Positions 51,712 through 63,726 of a stretch of 64,000 nt of DNA are shown piece by piece (the stretch's first letter is position 1; the number at the start of each line of letters is the position of its first letter). The notes under the pieces are model-generated. The model worked only from the letters and a program-made list of their open reading frames with translations, did no database searches and was not told where the DNA came from. Made by a program: the position numbers and the translations under genes. The stretch is taken from positions 192,641,741-192,705,740 of the forward strand of contig CM041465.1 of NCBI GenBank assembly GCA_023213395.1. Direction: 5' to 3'. Origin of the DNA: Cycas panzhihuaensis. Lineage: Eukaryota; Cycadophyta.

Positions 51712-52626
51712 AAACTAAAAAACCTCACTTTCTATTGATCATTCATCATTCTTCACTCAAATGCACATAACTAAAAATATACATTCTTGAGAGGAAAGCA
51801 CAGGAATAATGAAGATCTTGGGTAGCATAATCTTCTGATCAACCTCTACACTCTATTATATTGCTCCCTCACCTTCCTCACTCAAGGATTCTACACAAAA
51901 GTCTTCTCAAGTGCTACAAAAAGAGCTCCATCAACAAGTTTCTCTTACAAACATCAAGTGTGCTCACAACCAATTGTTAAAAATCAACCATCTCTTGGTT
52001 TTGAGTAAAATTCCTTATCAATTGCTTTGTTTTCTTGCCATTTGATTTGTCTCTACTAGGCATATAGCACAAGGAACCCGTATTACACCCTTTTGGTCAC
52101 ACTTTTCCTTCTTGCAATATTTGGGAAACTCTCTTCTATGAACTAGAAACCTCATAAAAACATCTTAGAGTGTTGAAGAAGAAGGTGAATATGGTATCAA
52201 CTTGTTAGAGGAGTTTAGGGAAGGGCAAAGAGGTGCAAGCTCTAGCTTTTGCATCCCCTTTCATTGGGTAATCCCCTCTTATCACCACCAAATGTCCTAT
52301 CTCATTGTGCATGCACAATCTTCTTCAATATAAACCTAAACCATTACAGCATTTCATAAGCAATCTATTGCTCACTCTTGGGATTCTGTATCTCATCTTC
52401 ACATACCTATTTTGCTTTGGATAATTACTCAAAACTTGCAAAAACTAGGTGATACCACTTGCCACTTGAGAGATCACTACTATATAGGGGGCCACACCAT
52501 TTCGAGGCATCACCCTCTTCTTCACTCCCTTCGTTTCATACTTTTGCATGCTAAGATTTCAAGAAGAGGTGAAATAACCCTTGATTTTGTTTCTTTTGAC
52601 CACAAAAGGATAGTGAGTATATTGAG

Positions 52627-52675
<49 letters not shown>

Positions 52676-52704
52676 ATATATGTATATATATATATATCTA
52701 TATA

Positions 52705-52755
<51 letters not shown>

Positions 52756-53856
52756 ATATGTATGTATGTATAGCACATATTGCTTGCAGGTAGATTTCTT
52801 GCCCTTATCTTGCATGTGGAAAGCCTACTCTTGATCATAAGGAGAGCTTCATCACAGGGTAATATTAACTCATATTTTAGCATTTCAATTCATGTAGATT
52901 TTACTTTGTTACTTTTCTTTCCTTTTTGTAACTTTTCATTTAAACTTGGGGAAGGTAAGGAAGCCTCTTTTTGCTCCCAATGGATTTTGCAGCAATAAGG
53001 GAGCTTATGTTATTAGCAAGAGAAGAGTATGGGAGGAGCTACAATAAGATCCCTATAAAGCATCGCTAACTGGGTGCATTCCTCCTATTCTCTCCTTGCT
53101 TTCTTCCTTTCAAGTTCATCTCTTAGTTGTTAGTTATAAAAGCAAAATATTTTTTGCACATAATAAGTTTTTTTACATTCATACGAACAAGAAAGGAAAT
53201 ATATATATGCATATATTCATGTTCTCTCCCTTCCCCTTCATAAAAGAATATTAGTAAGAAAAGATTTATTTCCTTGCTTGCATATGCATGTCACATCCAA
53301 AAGATAAGGTAATAACCCTAGGTCAAAAGAGTGTGTTTTTTTTTTTCTTTTTGTATAAAAGAGGAATAAATCGAAAAGAAAGCATTGCATAAGCATTATC
53401 CACATTCTCCTCTACTTTGTATTTTTTTCAGAAAAGTAAAGTTGTTTCTCTTTTAGGCATATAACTTCTAGTTTATTTTACCAAAAATAAAAGAGAGAGA
53501 GCTTGAGAGTGAGGGATTGCATGCATTGTTAGTTAATTATGTTATAAATAATACATCCATAACCCCATTTTGCATAAAACATCAAAACAAAATAACATTT
53601 CCTCTCTAAACAAACAAAAGAGACATCAATACCACCTTGCACTATAACCAAACTTAAAGATAACCCTTTAGACAAAAGGAAACAACATAGAATCCTTTGC
53701 TTTATATCTTGTTTCCTACGTATACCATATCCCTCTTTTCTGAAAGGGAGTCTTCAATTCCTCCCTTCCCAATAAGAATATGAGAGCCTTACCTAGGGTA
53801 CTCAATAACCTAAGGATGATAATCATTTCACTCTTAAAACATATCATATCATAACT
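51712..53856. other. E2 leader or unrelated filler
   Basis: C/T-rich, AT-rich sequence with no readable domain, holding a (TA)n tract at 52627-52770. If the outer repeats are LTRs this is the 5' leader. Confidence 0.35.
52627..52770. repeat. (TA)n/(TATG)n microsatellite
   Basis: About 140 bp of TA repeats with TATG and TATC interruptions, like the large array at 33-38 kb. Confidence 0.97.
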
Positions 53857-54486
53857 TGTTGAGAATAGAAGGTCCAACCCTCTGACCGCCACCAAGATCT
53901 ATTACTTTCTTATAACTAGTTACAGAAATAGAAACATAAAATTACATGCAAGTTCTAAAATCAGATATTATACTGAAACAAGACAATGAAAGCCAAACAT
54001 CACATGTGCACCTGATATAACATGGTAAAATCCTAGCAGTGTGCTAGGGAAACATCCACACAGGAAAGGTATCGATCTTTATTGCTGCAAAATGGAGAAA
54101 TAGTACATCACAGATATAGAGTGCTCTCTGGAACAATAATTAGCCACCGCCCTTTCCACAGTATATTGCATAACATTACAACATAATAAGAAAAGCCCTA
54201 AAACGGGCTACATGAGAGGACATCCAAGACCTAAATCTCAACCGTAGAATCTAGGGTATTTATATTGAACAACCCTGATTCTCTTTACACTTTGATAAGG
54301 TTTACATGGTCAATTTTTTGGGTCGGGGGCTATCGCCCAACCCTCCTAGGGACGCCCCCCCCACATCCCCTGGCCAAGGGGGGCTCCTGCCCCCCTTGGA
54401 ACCCCTTGAGAAAGATTAGGGGGGGAAACCATGCCAAAAACATACCATAATTTTAGGCCTATAATTGTTGTCACAATACCCAAACA
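53857..54486 (-). mobile_element. Solo LTR, antisense copy
   Basis: The reverse complement of this segment aligns with 57851-58510. On the minus strand it starts TGTTTGGGTATTGTG and ends ...TCTCAACA. Flanks 'taact' (53852-53856) and 'taacc' (54487-54491) form a likely target duplication, so it is a genuine insertion. It contains two GC-rich hairpins. No interior is attached. Confidence 0.75.
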
Positions 54487-54879
54487 TAACCCTTTGAGGT
54501 AGATAGAGGAACACACATGTTGCGGGTCCTTGAACCTGTTCTCTGGTACACAAATGCCCTTCTAGGGTAAGCTTGATCTCTATTACACCTCTAGTTTGTT
54601 ATTTATTAACTTTTTCATCTAGCTAGAGTGTAGTGATTCCTAGTGACCCCCCTGGAGGCGCACTTCCACTGGTGACCATAATGAAGACCACAAGTAAGGA
54701 AATCTTAGCATCCCTTTGATTTCTTAGTGTTAACCCCCATATACTTATTAATATCTCTATAGTATGTTGGGCAATCCTAACACCTTATCCTAAATCTAAT
54801 CTTTATACTTTCATAGCTCTTTAGGTAGAGCGTAAATGTGACATTTCTCTTGTCACTTGTGTAGCCTCCCTCCTATGGA

Positions 54880-57850
54880 AGGATATCCATCAAATTGGGT
54901 ATACTACCATTATGCCTGATTCCCATCCATAAACATAATATCCTCTTTAAGGCCCTACCCAAGAGGGTGAAGATCCTATCTACTACCCAGATGACTAGAC
55001 ACATCCAAATTTCCACCCCTTTCGTATGCACGACATAAGGGGGGATTTCTCCATGGATCACTCTCATCCCAGTGAAAGGGCCCATGATGATTATCCTTCA
55101 AGTTTTTTTCAACATGAGGAGCCTTCCACCTCATACAAGCAAGTAGGAACTCCTCTCAGAGATGTGGTAGAGGCATTGAGGTAATGCTTCAAAGTCGTAA
55201 GTACCCAACCACCTCTAAAGTGGTTAGAATGTTTCCTTCAAAGTACTGCTCCACCTTCTTCCACCTCCATTCCACTTACTTCATCCTAACTTATCCCCTC
55301 TTTGATAACTAGACCCATTCCTGTAGTCCCTTTACCTGTGAGTGTTCCCTTGCACCAAGGGATATTCCAAGGCATGTTAATCTCCCAAATTAGGCTAAGC
55401 ATGCCCCCTCCTACTCAAGTAACTATGTCAGAGTCAATTATAGCCCATGCTTATTCAATTTGACCTAGAGTGCCTTCACACTCCCATCCTTAGGTCATGG
55501 AGGATCTATCCCCATGCACCCTTGCCTACAACCCATGGACCCTTCACTCTATATGTCCCTAGGTTATACGTCTTAACCTTAGGGGTATGGTAGGCCAAAC
55601 CCTCTTCCAACCTACGAGGTGGATCCATTCCATCCCTATAGGGTTGTGCCTCCAGTGGGCAGACCTTATGGGCAAAACCCCTTCTCTTACCTTGCACCAT
55701 CTTTAGTGTGTGCAACTTTGTACATAGTCCCTTTCCTATTGGAATATTAATGCACATTTGTTTTATCCCACATGCAAGTGGGTGCCACTCTCTCCATATT
55801 GACATGTATTATAAATACACAACATAGTGTATCATATTGTATGATGATGTAATGATGTTTTGTTAATATAATGGAGGTACCTTAAGGGTATCGTTCAATC
55901 CTGTGGAGGTGCTTTTGTTTTTTTTGGTTCTATTTGCGAATATCTTATTGAAGGTTCTACTTTCTAACATTTGCAAGGGGGATCTATTCCCCCTCCTATC
56001 CCTCATTCTTATGCACCAACTTCTTAAGTGGTATACCCACTTGCAATTGTTATGCATGTGGCAGACCCTCATCATGGGATGAGGCCTTCTCACCCATCTT
56101 CTTATGAAGCCTACCCCCAAATGGGGATAGCCGCTTCTCACCAAAGAGATGGGAACCCTTATGCCCCTTATACTCAACCCTTTTACCCCTTGCATAGTAG
56201 GAGCGAATATCCATACGTGTCTCCTTCTACTTCCTAAGTTGATCCTCTAGCTCAACTTGGGGTCCATCTCTTCATTAACTATAGATCAACTCCCCTCTCT
56301 ATTAAGGTTCTCAGGATTAACTTGCCACCTCATCCCCCTAAAGTGCCCATGTTTTGATGGCACTTTGTCACATGACCTATTAAGCATGTTAGAGGCTTTT
56401 TCATGGCATACATTGATTACTAGGACTATGACTATATTTTGATTAAATTATTCCTAAGATCCTTATAGGGAGACACCTTAAAATAGTTTTATCGCCTTCC
56501 TCCCCACTCTATCTATATCTTCTAGTAATAGTGGATGAATTTGTCAACTATTCTGATGTAGCTTGTCCTTTTAAAAGTGGGGTCAAAGCCCTACTTTCTC
56601 TTAAACAAGGTCACAATGAACTTAATCATGATTTTGTGAGATATTTCCATGATCTCCTTTATTCCTCCAAGACTACTTTACTTGAGGAATTGAAGTGAGA
56701 CCTCTTTATCAATGCCCTTCACCCTGAGGTTCATGTAGAAGTCCTCAAAATAGAGATGACTACATGTGACTCTCTCATAGCTAAATACTTGGCATTGAAG
56801 GCAATTAAGATCTAATCTGGTCTTAAGAAGCTTCTTAGGTAGTTAGAATGTCATGAGGTAGTCCCTCCTTCATGTGACCAAAGGAACCAACAATAACCTC
56901 TAAGGCCCTCAACTAGCACGACTGATAGAGAACCTTGGATCTCCTAACCTCAACTATACATTCTTTTGAACGCATGATTAAGGAGCTAAAGCTCTAGCCT
57001 CCTTAATAATCATTAGAGTTACATAGGCCTATCCACTAAACCTCCCAAACCATGCCACCTAAAGGTGGGAATACCTAAACTTCTCAAGGAAGGAAGGCAA
57101 GACTTCTTCTTGACAAGAAATAATGTTTCATGCATGGGGAGTGTCTCCATGAGGACTCTCAATGCTAGTCACAACATCTTAAACTTACACCATGCTATGA
57201 TGCCTCTCCCAAAAGGGCTTCTAAGCCCAATTTAGACCAACCTATTCATAGGGATTCTTTCCCTAACCATGGGGAAGAGGACTAATCAACTTAGAATAGG
57301 AGGGCAGGAATAGGGAATGATCTTCTAACCCTTCTTCTGACCAAGTAAAGGGAAAGAGGCTAAGAGACCTATCTTCTATGCCAAGCCTTAGATCTCAACA
57401 TCTTTCATCCTCTCAACCCAAAAACAAGGGGAAGATAATGATTCAAATGCTTGAAACCACCCCTTTGTACCCTGTTACAAGGTCCCAAACCACAAAGGAG
57501 GCCACCAAAGCCTCCACCTCATAATAAAACCCTTCTATAAATAATCTACCTATGGAGATCCTTATGGTCTCCAAAACCATCCTCGTCCATCCAAGATACT
57601 ACAATTTTTAAGGAGCACTTCCCCAACCCACCGTGAAGGGGAAGGCCTTTTTGATTATTGAGGGGCTCCACATTATGGCCATAGGTATGTCTATGATGGA
57701 TGCCTTGCAGAGTTGCCCTAAGCAACAAGCCCTTCTCTTAGAGGCTTTAGGCCAAAAGAATGCCCTAGTTTACTCAGTAGGTACCACCTCAAGTGGGGCA
57801 CCTCTCATTACTTTTGACCCTGAAGATCTCCCTCCTACTAATAACAGGAA
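54880..57850 (+). pseudogene. gag: E2 gag
   Basis: Homology to E1 gag begins near 54880 (E1 2130) and continues through 57850 (E1 ~4600). The core is at 56300-56750: a PPKVP-FDG motif, AFSWHTLITRT-like text in one frame and YIDY-DYDYILIKLF in another, a KxFYRLPPHS block, then DEFVNYFDVACPFKSGVKAL, LNHDFVRYFHDLLYSSKTT and HPEVHVEVLK. Frames change and stops such as TAG for CAG recur. The decay style is substitution-driven, unlike E1. Confidence 0.8.
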
Positions 57851-58510
57851 TGTTAGATAATATGATAACATTATTTTGGAGGCTAAAATTTTAACAAGTT
57901 AGTAGTGTGGTTTTCTTCTTAAATTTTTACGGGGGGATCTAAGGGGGGCATGAGCCCCCCTTGGCTAAGGGATGTGGGGGTTTTTAGAACCCTTCCTTAT
58001 AAATGGGGGTTCAGGGGTGGTAGCCCCTGACCCAAATAACTAGTACCATAAAACATACTAAATTATAAAGAGAATCATGGATGTTTATTCAAAAATATCC
58101 TAGATTTGATGGTTGAGATTTGTGCCTTGTATGATTCTCTTATATAGCCTGATTTAAGGTGTTTTTTCATTATGTTGATGGTATTCGATATATTGGATGT
58201 ACTGTATTAAGCAGAAACAACTGGTTGTTATTGCTATGAGTATTTTGTTGCACATTATGTATATTTTTTCATTCTTGGATAATAAAGATTGATATCTTTC
58301 CTATGTGGATGTTTCCCTAGCACACTGTTAGGTTTTTACCACATTGTATTTGGTGTATATATGATGCTTCGACTTTCTGATTTATTTGTTATATTATCTC
58401 TAGTTTAAGAAATTACATGTTAAATTTTAGTTTCAATTCCTGTAACTAGTTACAAAATAGTTTAGATCTTGGTGGTAGTTTCTAGTTATTGGGATATAGT
58501 TTTATCAATA
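57851..58510 (+). mobile_element. Solo LTR, sense copy, inserted at the gag-protease junction of E2
   Basis: Begins TGTTAGATAATATG, ends about ...TTATCAATA, and is flanked by 'aggaa' (57846-57850) and 'aggga' (58511-58515), a likely target duplication. Comparison with E1 4585-4650, which lacks it, confirms an insertion. It aligns in reverse complement with 53857-54486. Confidence 0.8.
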
Positions 58511-58524
58511 AGGGAATGCTAATG

Positions 58525-58960
58525 GTACTGCCCTTTCACTATTATCATAGATACACCAGACTTTGTTTTAAAGAGGATTATCATAGACAATAGTTTCTTA
58601 GTTAATACCATGCTTATATGCATGGTAGAGAAGCTAGGGATAGAGGTCCTCGAACCGGCCCCATGGAAGTGCCAAGGCTACGATAGTAGCGAGAAGGCAT
58701 CCTTCGGAATGGTGTTGATCCCCATTACCCTAGAGGATAAGACCATCTAAATAGATATTATAGTCCTTAACATAGATGTGAACTACAACCTTTTGCTAAG
58801 ACACCCTTAGCTTGGCTAAATAGGGGTTGTTTGCTCCTCTAGATGGGGGTAACTTAAAGTTATCCATGAAGGACTAATAAAAGTTGTCCTTTGAGAGCCT
58901 CCCCTAGGTCAACTACCTCACCAACCCTGCTAAGTGATCTTTGGGTTAGCTGATGAGGTT
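58525..58960 (+). pseudogene. E2 protease
   Basis: Collinear with E1 residues 7-130: IIDTPDFVLKRIIIDNSFLV (the DNGSS of E1 is DNSFL here, so the catalytic Gly is lost), MVEKLGIEVLEPAPWKCQGY, and the NYNLLL strand near 58785. Interrupted by stops near 58750 and 58808. Confidence 0.8.
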
Positions 58961-59939
58961 GATGATCCATCTAACCCGTCGGTTACTTGTTCTATTCATA
59001 TCCAAAACACCTAAGAAGGAGAAGAGACATGTCCTTATTAATCTAACCTAATCTATTTTGCCCCTGTTGGTGTTAAAAGTTATAGGTATCTCATTGTCAT
59101 GAGTGACCAAGAGTCTAATGACAAATATGAGGAAACTCCTCATCCCATATCCCTTCTCAACATGTGAATGGGACCTCCCTTTTACCCTTCTCAGCATCTT
59201 ATGTCCCCACTGAGGACTTGCGATGAGGATAATACCTCTCTTATTTTATTTTAGGATCCATGCACTATCAACCTCTTAGCATGCATGGGTTCCCGATATA
59301 TTTAGTAGTCCCTTACTCCCCAATCCTCATCATACCTTGTAGATGACGAGGATAAGGAGTTTTCTTTTCACATAATAAGATTATTATTTGTGACCCAAAT
59401 CCTAACCAACTGTCACCTCCATGGGATAGGATGTAGTGACATAGGAGGTTGCCTTTGGACTCCTCTAAAGAGTCCTCTCATTATATGGGGTGGTGGGTTG
59501 ACTGCTACGAGCCTAATGCCTCTCCACCTATTTCTCAATTCCCATTTAGAAAGACTATCCATGTGATAGATTGCTTTAAGAATGATGAAGCCTTATTGGA
59601 GCATCTAGTTGGCACTATGTCTAATTTGCCTTCTAGGCACCATAGACTTGGTTTCTAGAAGTGTTTAGCTTTTGAGTCACCCCTAACTGACCCAAACTAA
59701 CCAAATACTATCGCTCATCCTTTGATCAACCAAGCTCCCCTCCACTTTAAGGAAGGAAATGCCATGTGCATGGGTGAAATCAAGGACATCATCCTTGCCC
59801 CTGGAAAAGTCATTAAGGTTGAAGAAGAGTGTTCTCCTCAGGAGATGGAGGAATATACTTGATTGTTCCAAAAATTCTGTGATATCTTTACCTGGGATTA
59901 CTCAGACATGAAGGAAATAGATCCTACCATCATCACCCA
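58961..59939 (+). other. E2 protease-RT linker, decayed
   Basis: Homologous to the acidic linker of the E1 protease frame up to about 59130 (MSDQESNDKYEE matches E1's MSDFDSDSEGY). The remainder has no recognised domain. A short open stretch at 59449-59658 is not a known motif. Confidence 0.5.
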
Positions 59940-61130
59940 TAACCTCACTACTATCTTGAGCGCTCGCCCCATATGATAAAAGCAATACCTTTTGCATCTA
60001 ATATTGTCAGCTATAGTTAAAATATAAGTGGAAAAGTTGCTAGATGTAGGACTTATCACTTTTATAGACTATCCTAAATGGGTTTCCAAAATTATGCCCA
60101 TTGCCAAAAAGAATGAAATGATTTGAATATGTGTTGATTTTTGAGACATAAACAATACTTGTCCTAATGACAACTTCCTTCTCTCTTTCATCAATTAAAT
60201 TATTGATCAAACCACTAATTTTAAAGTTATGTACCTAATGGATGGTTTCTTTGAGTATAATCAAATCCAAATATCCCTCGAGGACTATTATAAGATGGTC
60301 TTTATTACTCCATGGGGGACATTTACCTATTTCATGCCTTTTGGACTAAAGAACGTAGGAGCTACTTACAAAAGGGCCATGCAATTCATATTTCATGACC
60401 TCATAAATAAAACTCTTGAAGTTTTTATAGATGATATGATAGGCCTCTCTTGAAAGAGAGCTAATCATCCTATGGACCTTAGAGTGATCTTCACAAGGTG
60501 CTACAAAAATCATATTAGCTTAAACCCACTTAAGTGTGTTTTATAGTAACAACTAACAAGCTTCTAGGGTTCCTTGTTTCTAAACAAGGAATCTAAATCA
60601 ACCCTAACAAGTTTAAAGCTATCATTGAGATGCCACCCCTAAGAACCTAATGAAAAATTAAGTAGTTCTTGGGAAGGCTAGGGTTCTTAAGATGTTTCTT
60701 GTTAGACTTTGCCATAAATGCCAAATCCCTAACTAATCCATTAAAGAAGGAAGCCCTATTCATCTAGTCCTATAAGGCCCAGGAAGCATTTTAAGAGCTC
60801 AAACAAGCCCTGGTATTTGCTTTCATGTTGGCTCCTCTTCTCTTTGACTGTCCCTTCATCTTATACACCTCGATAACTAATGAATATCTAAGAGCCATGC
60901 TAGCCCAGGAAGATAACTCTAAAACTAAAAAGGCTTTCTATTTTATTAGTCGTACGTTGGTGGCAGTAGAGCTAAATTATCTGCTAGTTGAAAAGGAATG
61001 CCTAGCACTGGTCTATACTACTAAAAAGTTTAGGCACTACCTCCTAGGTAATACAACCTACATGATTATCTAATTTGATCCATTGAGATACCTCTTAACC
61101 AAGTTAGACTTGACAGGAAAGGTGAGCAAA
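59940..61130 (+). pseudogene. E2 reverse transcriptase and RNase H
   Basis: RT finger and palm: DYPKWVSKIMPIAKKNEM near 60070, ICVDF near 60130, then an open stretch 60229-60453 with MDGFFEYNQIQISLEDYYK, TPWGTFTYFMPFGLKNVGAT and the catalytic FIDDM (normally YVDDM). Thumb words run to about 60700. RNase H follows: a YTSITNEYLRAMLAQED block near 60860 and, to 61073, VEKECLALVYTTKKFRHYLL. RT and RNase H are the replication enzymes missing from E1. Substitutions and stops show it is inactive. Confidence 0.85.
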
Positions 61131-61433
61131 TTGGATGTCCTCCTTCAAGTATATAACCTTAAAATTGTTAACCAAAAATCTAAGAAGGGGATGATACTTG
61201 TAAAATAATTGGCTAATGTTCCCATCCCTAACTCTCTTAGGGTTATAGTTAATGATTCATTGATGGATGATCCCATCTTAGCTCTCTAGTACTCATCCCC
61301 CTATTCATTGGTTGATAGTAAATGATATGGGGATATAATGTAATACCTTACTCAACAACAATATCTCATCAATACTAGTGATAAGGTGAAGTCGTGTGTT
61401 AGGGATTTTACTTGGAAATATTTCCTCATATAA

Positions 61434-61760
61434 GATATATTATACAAGTGGTCCTTTGATGTCATTCTCCTTTGTTACATCAACCCCAAGGTGACTGACC
61501 AGATTCTTCATAAATGCCATAGTGACATTTGTGGAGGCTATTTTGGAGGCCAATCAATGGCCTAAAGAATCCTTTGCATGGGTTATTATTAGCCTACTTT
61601 GTTCAAGGATGCCCATACTTATGCATAATATTGTCACTGCTACCAAGAGTATGCCAATGTTATCTACCAGCCTTCCCAGGCATTTCATGTTGTCATGTCT
61701 CTATGGCCCTTCTCCCAATGGGGATTATATTTGATTGGAGCCATTACCCCTTCCCTTCTA
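61434..61760 (+). pseudogene. E2 integrase zinc finger and start of core
   Basis: One continuous frame with three stops: DILYKWSFDVILLCYINP, then LHKCHSDICGGYFGGQSMA, PTLFKDAHTYA, the Cys pair as YCHCYQ, and WPFSQWGLYLIGAITPSL. The HHCC finger is recognisable; the first catalytic Asp of the core (expected in WGxDxxG) is Tyr. After this point no integrase text remains, so most of the DDE core is deleted or unrecognisable. Confidence 0.75.
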
Positions 61761-61961
61761 TAGGGTGGGCCCTTCACAAGCTTACTAGCCTGGCTATAGG
61801 TCTTTTCTATCCTCTCGTGATTAGTCATTTGAGTAATCATGATCATCAGGACTCATCTTTCTTCATACAACTTATCTTCCTCAACACCTTTTTTTTTATA
61901 GAAAGAGTATCTCTCCCCCTTTTCTTTGAGTTTCTTGCTATTATTTTGGTCATGGCCATAC

Positions 61962-62350
61962 TCATCTACATGGATGGAGGTAGTTGTGGCAATTTAGGAC
62001 CTTCCACAATAACTTGGATCATCTATGATCCCTCTAGGCATGATTTTATGTGTTTTGGGATCTATTTACTTGAGGCCATGAATAATAATTGAGAGTATAC
62101 AACTATCATTGAGGCCCTAATAGATGCACTTCTCTTCTATCATGGTCCCATCATTCTATACTATGACTCTTAAATCATAGTGTCCTAGTTGACCCAAGCC
62201 AGTTAGGTCCTTTTCCCTATACTAAGGACTCTGGCTATGACTGCCAGGTCTCTATTATCCTACTTCTCCTCAATTGATATTTGATATATCCCTTATAATT
62301 GGAATGTTGAGGTTGATATCTTAGTCGACTTTATTCTTGAGTGTTACCTT
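61962..62350 (+). pseudogene. E2 second, archaeal-type RNase H
   Basis: Reads YMDGGSCGNLGPSTITWIIY, then NNN-EYTTIIEALIDAL after one stop, DS- in place of the DSxLV strand, and near 62280 SSIDI-YIPYNWNVEVDIL VDFILE. This is the D-x-G-S-x-G-N-x-G, E-Y-x-A-L and N-x-x-A/V-D signature of the additional RNase H known from Tat elements. First Asp, Glu and last Asp are retained. Its place, after integrase text rather than before it, is noteworthy. Confidence 0.75.
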
Positions 62351-62874
62351 CAACTCCAAGGCATCTCCTTATCTACTTGATAGGTCATCCTTTAGAGACC
62401 CTCTAAAGGTGACCTTTCCTCTCAACTGTCACTTTCTCTTTACCTTTAAATAGTGGCCAATAACAAGGCTAAATTATGGTAACCAAAACCTTTACTTACT
62501 AAGTCCCTATCCTACCTTAGTATGATGGGGCATCCCCTCATTTCCCCAAGGAGTCTTTTTGGGTTTTTGAACCCTACCTTAAGGGTCATGTTACTCATTG
62601 GGTATGCCACTAAGGGCATCCCCCTTAGTCATCCTTTCTTTATTTTCATATACATGTGCTTCGAGTTTATGGTCCTATACCTTGAGGTTTGATTTGGTCA
62701 TGAGCCTGTCTCCCCCCCTTGACACATGCCTCCTATCTATGCATTCGTTGCAATCCTCGCTACCCTCCTTGGTTATCTACACACTTGCTTCTCAGATATC
62801 ATGTTTACTAATGATAATTGTGTTGACAACATTCACCATCATCTCATGCTTTAGAGTGATGAGGTTTTGCTGCC
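62351..62874 (+). other. E2 3' interior, no recognised domain
   Basis: A 109-codon open stretch at 62598-62927 is hydrophobic and Ser/Leu-rich but resembles no known pol domain and crosses into the repeat; I do not call it a gene. A short purine tract (62875-62881) precedes the right repeat. Confidence 0.5.
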
Positions 62875-62882
62875 AAGGGGGC

Positions 62883-63726
62883 ACTATTTACCACCTATTG
62901 GGAATGGATTTAGAGTTAATCACATAGTTAAGTAGAGGTATACATTCTATCTCACACTTTAATATCATTCTTTTAGTCATTGCTTCATACAATGCTTGTT
63001 TGGCTACTTGGATACTTTATTATTTAGTTTAGTTAGCTTGCCTATGCCTATTATCTACCTATGATGACCAAGATTCTAATCCAATGGCATCATTAAGCCC
63101 CCATAGTGGTCTCCTAATTGGCAAGAGGTCCATCACATGCTTCTATAGTCTGATTTTAGTTGACTTCTGACTTATTTTTACTTCTTTATCACATCTTTTC
63201 CCCTCTCATCTTGCCTTATTAACAACTTGGTTAGCTCTGGGTAGTTTACTGAGGCTTCTAGGGGAAAGTTTACATCTTTTTATTATAATCTCATGAGATT
63301 TCTTTGTTTATTTTTATTTATTTTTATACCTAGTCTCCATCTACACTTTGACACCTCAATTATTATTGTTTTCACTGAGTTCTAGCTTGATCTTATGGGT
63401 TTATCATGCTTTTTCACCATTTATTAGTTAAGTGGGTGGCCTAAGGTCAGTTTGTAGGGGCCTAAGGAGGAGTTCTAGAGCCCTAGCAATGAGCTCCCCC
63501 TTGCCTTTTATTAATTTTTATTAATTCTATCAATCTATCTCCTCCTTGCTCTAATTTTTGTCTACCCTACTCTAATTTATGCGCCCCATAGATATATTCA
63601 TATCATGACTATTAGTGATAGAAACATAACCAACAATGTCTAGTTTTACATTAAATACATTTCCTAATAAGCCTCCCACCTCAAGACCAGCCCAGATCGA
63701 GGCTTAACGGTCACAAGAAGACATTC
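62883..63726 (+). repeat. E2 right LTR (putative)
   Basis: Direct repeat of 50865-51711; preceded by an 'aaggggg' tract, as expected for a 3' LTR. Confidence 0.75.

Larger units (their letters stand above)
50865..63726 (+). mobile_element. E2: decayed Tat-type Ty3/gypsy element with two RNase H domains
   Basis: Two ~845-bp direct repeats bracket gag, protease, RT, RNase H, integrase zinc finger and a second RNase H, all on the plus strand. The gag and protease are homologous to E1. A solo LTR at 57851-58510 interrupts the gag-protease junction. The body is AT-shifted, with TAG/TAA stops. No primer site or target duplication was recognised, so the pairing of the repeats as LTRs of this one element is likely but not proven. 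Confidence 0.75.

Noticed and set aside
62598-62927. Hydrophobic 109-codon frame, possibly an envelope-like protein
   Set aside because: It runs across the start of the right repeat, has no signal peptide or known motif, and the whole region is decayed.
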